This document shows positions 62,431 through 64,000 of a stretch of DNA of 64,000 bases, piece by piece. The notes under the pieces were generated by a model. The model searched no databases. It had not been told where the DNA came from and worked only from the letters and a program-made list of their open reading frames with translations. A program made the translations under genes and the position numbers. The first letter of the stretch is position 1, and every line of letters begins with the position of its first letter. Source of the stretch: an uncultured Bacteroides sp. (lineage in GTDB: Bacteria; Bacteroidota; Bacteroidia; Bacteroidales; Bacteroidaceae); the NCBI GenBank assembly GCA_900542985.1, contig UQPQ01000006.1, positions 1 to 64,000 on the forward strand, written 5' to 3'.

Positions 62431-62458
62431 AACGATATAACAACAAAACCATCAAAGT

Positions 62459-64000
62459 ATGAAGACATCAAAACTACAAGCCTTTGCACTGGCCACTCTG
62501 TTGCTATCCGGAGCAGTAACCGGTGCAGAAGCTAAACTCATCAAGAAAAAAAGTAAGAAAGCCAAGACTGAAAAAGTCATGCCACCCAGACCTCAGAACA
62601 TGATGAAGCCTGGTCCGAAACCTTATAACAGTATTATTACTCCCCAAGCTGCTTCTACAAACGGGTTTCTTACCGTGCACAAGGTAAACGACAAATACTA
62701 TTTCGAAATACCCGACTCTTTGCTTCAAAAGGATGTGCTGATTGTCAACCGAATCAGCAAAGCTCCTGCTTCAAAAAACAAATCGAAAATAGGTTATCCG
62801 GGAGATATCTTGAGAAGTAAAGTAATACGTTTCGAGAAGAACGGAGAAAACAGAATCTTCGTCCGTGAAATGTCGTACCGCGAACGTGCTACCGACAAAG
62901 AGGGAATGTATACTTCTGTCATGAATTCGAACATACATCCTATCGTCGCCACATTCAACATAGAAAGCATCCGAAAAGATTCTGTACGCTGCAACTATGT
63001 AATAGAAGCCGGAAGTTTTATACAGAAAGAAAATCCGCTGTTCTCTATCGACAGCGATTCAAAAGAGGCTATCGGACTTCTTAACATGATTCCGACGGCC
63101 AGCTACATCAACAGCCTGACCGCTTTCCCTCAGAATATCGAAATCAAGACTACTGTCACTTATCTGTGTAAAAAAGAAAAAAGACCTGTCAGTCCGCTGG
63201 AGACCGGAAGCCCCAACACTCCACTGACCTACGAGTTGAACAGCTCGCTGATTCTGCTTCCGGAAAAACCGATGAAGCCTCGTCTGTACGATCCTCGCGT
63301 AGGTTTCTTTACTGTGGGATATACCGATTTCGACTCCAATCCACAAGGGATTGAATACAAGTATCTGATTACCCGCTGGAGACTGGAACCTAAAGACGAA
63401 GAAGCTTATCTGCGCGGCGAACTGGTAGAGCCTAAAAAACCGATTGTCATCTATATCGACCCGGCGACTCCCAAGAAATGGGTTCCCTATCTTATTCAGG
63501 GTGTAAACGACTGGCAAGTTGCTTTCGAGCAGGCAGGATTCAAGAATGCCATCTATGCCAAGGAAGCTCCGGCAAACGACCCGAGTTGGAGTCTGGAAGA
63601 TGCACGCCATTCGGCTATCGTCTATAAGCCGTCGGATATTCCTAATGCAAGCGGACCACACATCAACGACCCCAGAAGTGGAGAAATTATTGAAACCCAC
63701 ATCAACTGGAATCACAATGTGATGAGCCTGCTGCGCGACTGGTATATGATTCAGGCAGGTACACTCGACGAAGCTGCACAAAAAATGCAGTTCGATGATG
63801 AACTGATGGGACAACTTATCCGCTTCGTTTCTTCACACGAAGTAGGTCACACTTTAGGTTTACGCCATAACTTCGGAGCTTCTCATACCATACCGGTAGA
63901 AAAACTGAGAGACAAGGCATGGGTAGAAGCCAACGGACATACTCCTTCCATCATGGACTATGCCCGCTTCAATTATGTAGCCCAACCGGAAGACAGTATC
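62459..64000 (+). CDS. Zinc metalloprotease of the DUF5117/DUF4953 type (3' end outside window)
   Basis: The reading frame is open from the ATG at 62459 to the window end (514 codons), so the gene is truncated by the edge. A Sec signal peptide (about 1-24, ending GAEA) precedes a Lys-rich stretch. A DUF5118/DUF5117-like region follows, then a metzincin catalytic site: HEVGHTLGLRH with His460, His464 and His470, followed by SIMDYARF as the Met-turn. This is a secreted zinc peptidase; substrate unknown. It begins 28 nt after nadD. Such proteases are common near SusC/SusD systems, and one such system lies 2.4 kb upstream, but operon linkage is not shown. Confidence 0.85.
   Translation, partial: MKTSKLQAFALATLLLSGAVTGAEAKLIKKKSKKAKTEKVMPPRPQNMMKPGPKPYNSIITPQAASTNGFLTVHKVNDKYYFEIPDSLLQKDVLIVNRISKAPASKNKSKIGYPGDILRSKVIRFEKNGENRIFVREMSYRERATDKEGMYTSVMNSNIHPIVATFNIESIRKDSVRCNYVIEAGSFIQKENPLFSIDSDSKEAIGLLNMIPTASYINSLTAFPQNIEIKTTVTYLCKKEKRPVSPLETGSPNTPLTYELNSSLILLPEKPMKPRLYDPRVGFFTVGYTDFDSNPQGIEYKYLITRWRLEPKDEEAYLRGELVEPKKPIVIYIDPATPKKWVPYLIQGVNDWQVAFEQAGFKNAIYAKEAPANDPSWSLEDARHSAIVYKPSDIPNASGPHINDPRSGEIIETHINWNHNVMSLLRDWYMIQAGTLDEAAQKMQFDDELMGQLIRFVSSHEVGHTLGLRHNFGASHTIPVEKLRDKAWVEANGHTPSIMDYARFNYVAQPEDSI

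Overview
The window looks like a chromosomal stretch of a Bacteroidales gut-type bacterium (Bacteroides/Phocaeicola-like; genus not resolved). The reasons are: AT-rich gene-free DNA; many start sites preceded by the Bacteroidota -7 promoter element TAnnTTTG instead of an E. coli -10; weak or absent Shine-Dalgarno sequences; a SusC/SusD pair; GH92, GH38 and GH20 exoglycosidases with lipoprotein or Sec signals; and family types typical of the phylum (GldB-like lipoprotein, DUF4290, OstA_2, clustered SurA-like chaperones). No tRNA, rRNA, CRISPR, phage or insertion sequence was recognised.

Layout. 0.1-12 kb (all minus): an RsmI-like methyltransferase, a GldB-like lipoprotein and fabI; then a cell-envelope block of guaB, three SurA/parvulin-type periplasmic chaperones, an OstA-like LPS-transport protein, a small membrane protein and mutL. 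12.4-21.8 kb (minus): an alpha-mannoside module (GH92, two GH38) with a LacI-type regulator and two matching operator-like palindromes. 22-29.4 kb (minus): recQ, the clpX/clpP/tig protein quality-control group, and lptB. 29.5-31 kb (plus): mlaE-mlaF, divergent from lptB. 31-34 kb: murF, divergent from folP-cdaA (c-di-AMP synthesis). 34.2-37.2 kb (minus): lrgA-lrgB-DUF2156-GNAT, divergent from pta-ackA (37.4-39.7 kb, plus). 39.8-44.3 kb (plus): a GH20 hexosaminidase lipoprotein, a Crp/Fnr regulator and a membrane acyltransferase. 44.4-53.6 kb (minus): a dipeptidyl peptidase IV, then the envelope/translation block tsaB-DUF4290-murA-rimM-M23-dxr-rseP. 54.2-60 kb (plus): a SusC-SusD-TlpA-like uptake locus. 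60.2-62.4 kb (plus): yicC-gmk-small membrane protein-nadD. 62.5 kb to the end: a metzincin-type zinc metalloprotease cut by the window edge.

How the genes work together. Most of the window is housekeeping: envelope biogenesis (LPS transport, Mla, peptidoglycan precursors, outer-membrane protein folding), proteostasis and acetate overflow. The accessory parts are the mannosidase module, the GH20-crp-acyltransferase stretch and the SusCD-TlpA locus. The least explained signals are non-coding. Two intergenic arrays, each of four degenerate 21-bp units with the same consensus, lie 10.6 kb apart in opposite orientation, with a weaker relative at 42.0 kb. Two TTGAC/GTCAA palindromes lie upstream of the crp-like gene and of the acyltransferase. 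Two TTTAACCG-type palindromes lie upstream of lacI and of the GH38 gene that follows it. Among proteins, MurA carries Asp at the usual catalytic Cys position and MutL lacks the usual endonuclease motifs. I did not find a clearly new multi-gene system.
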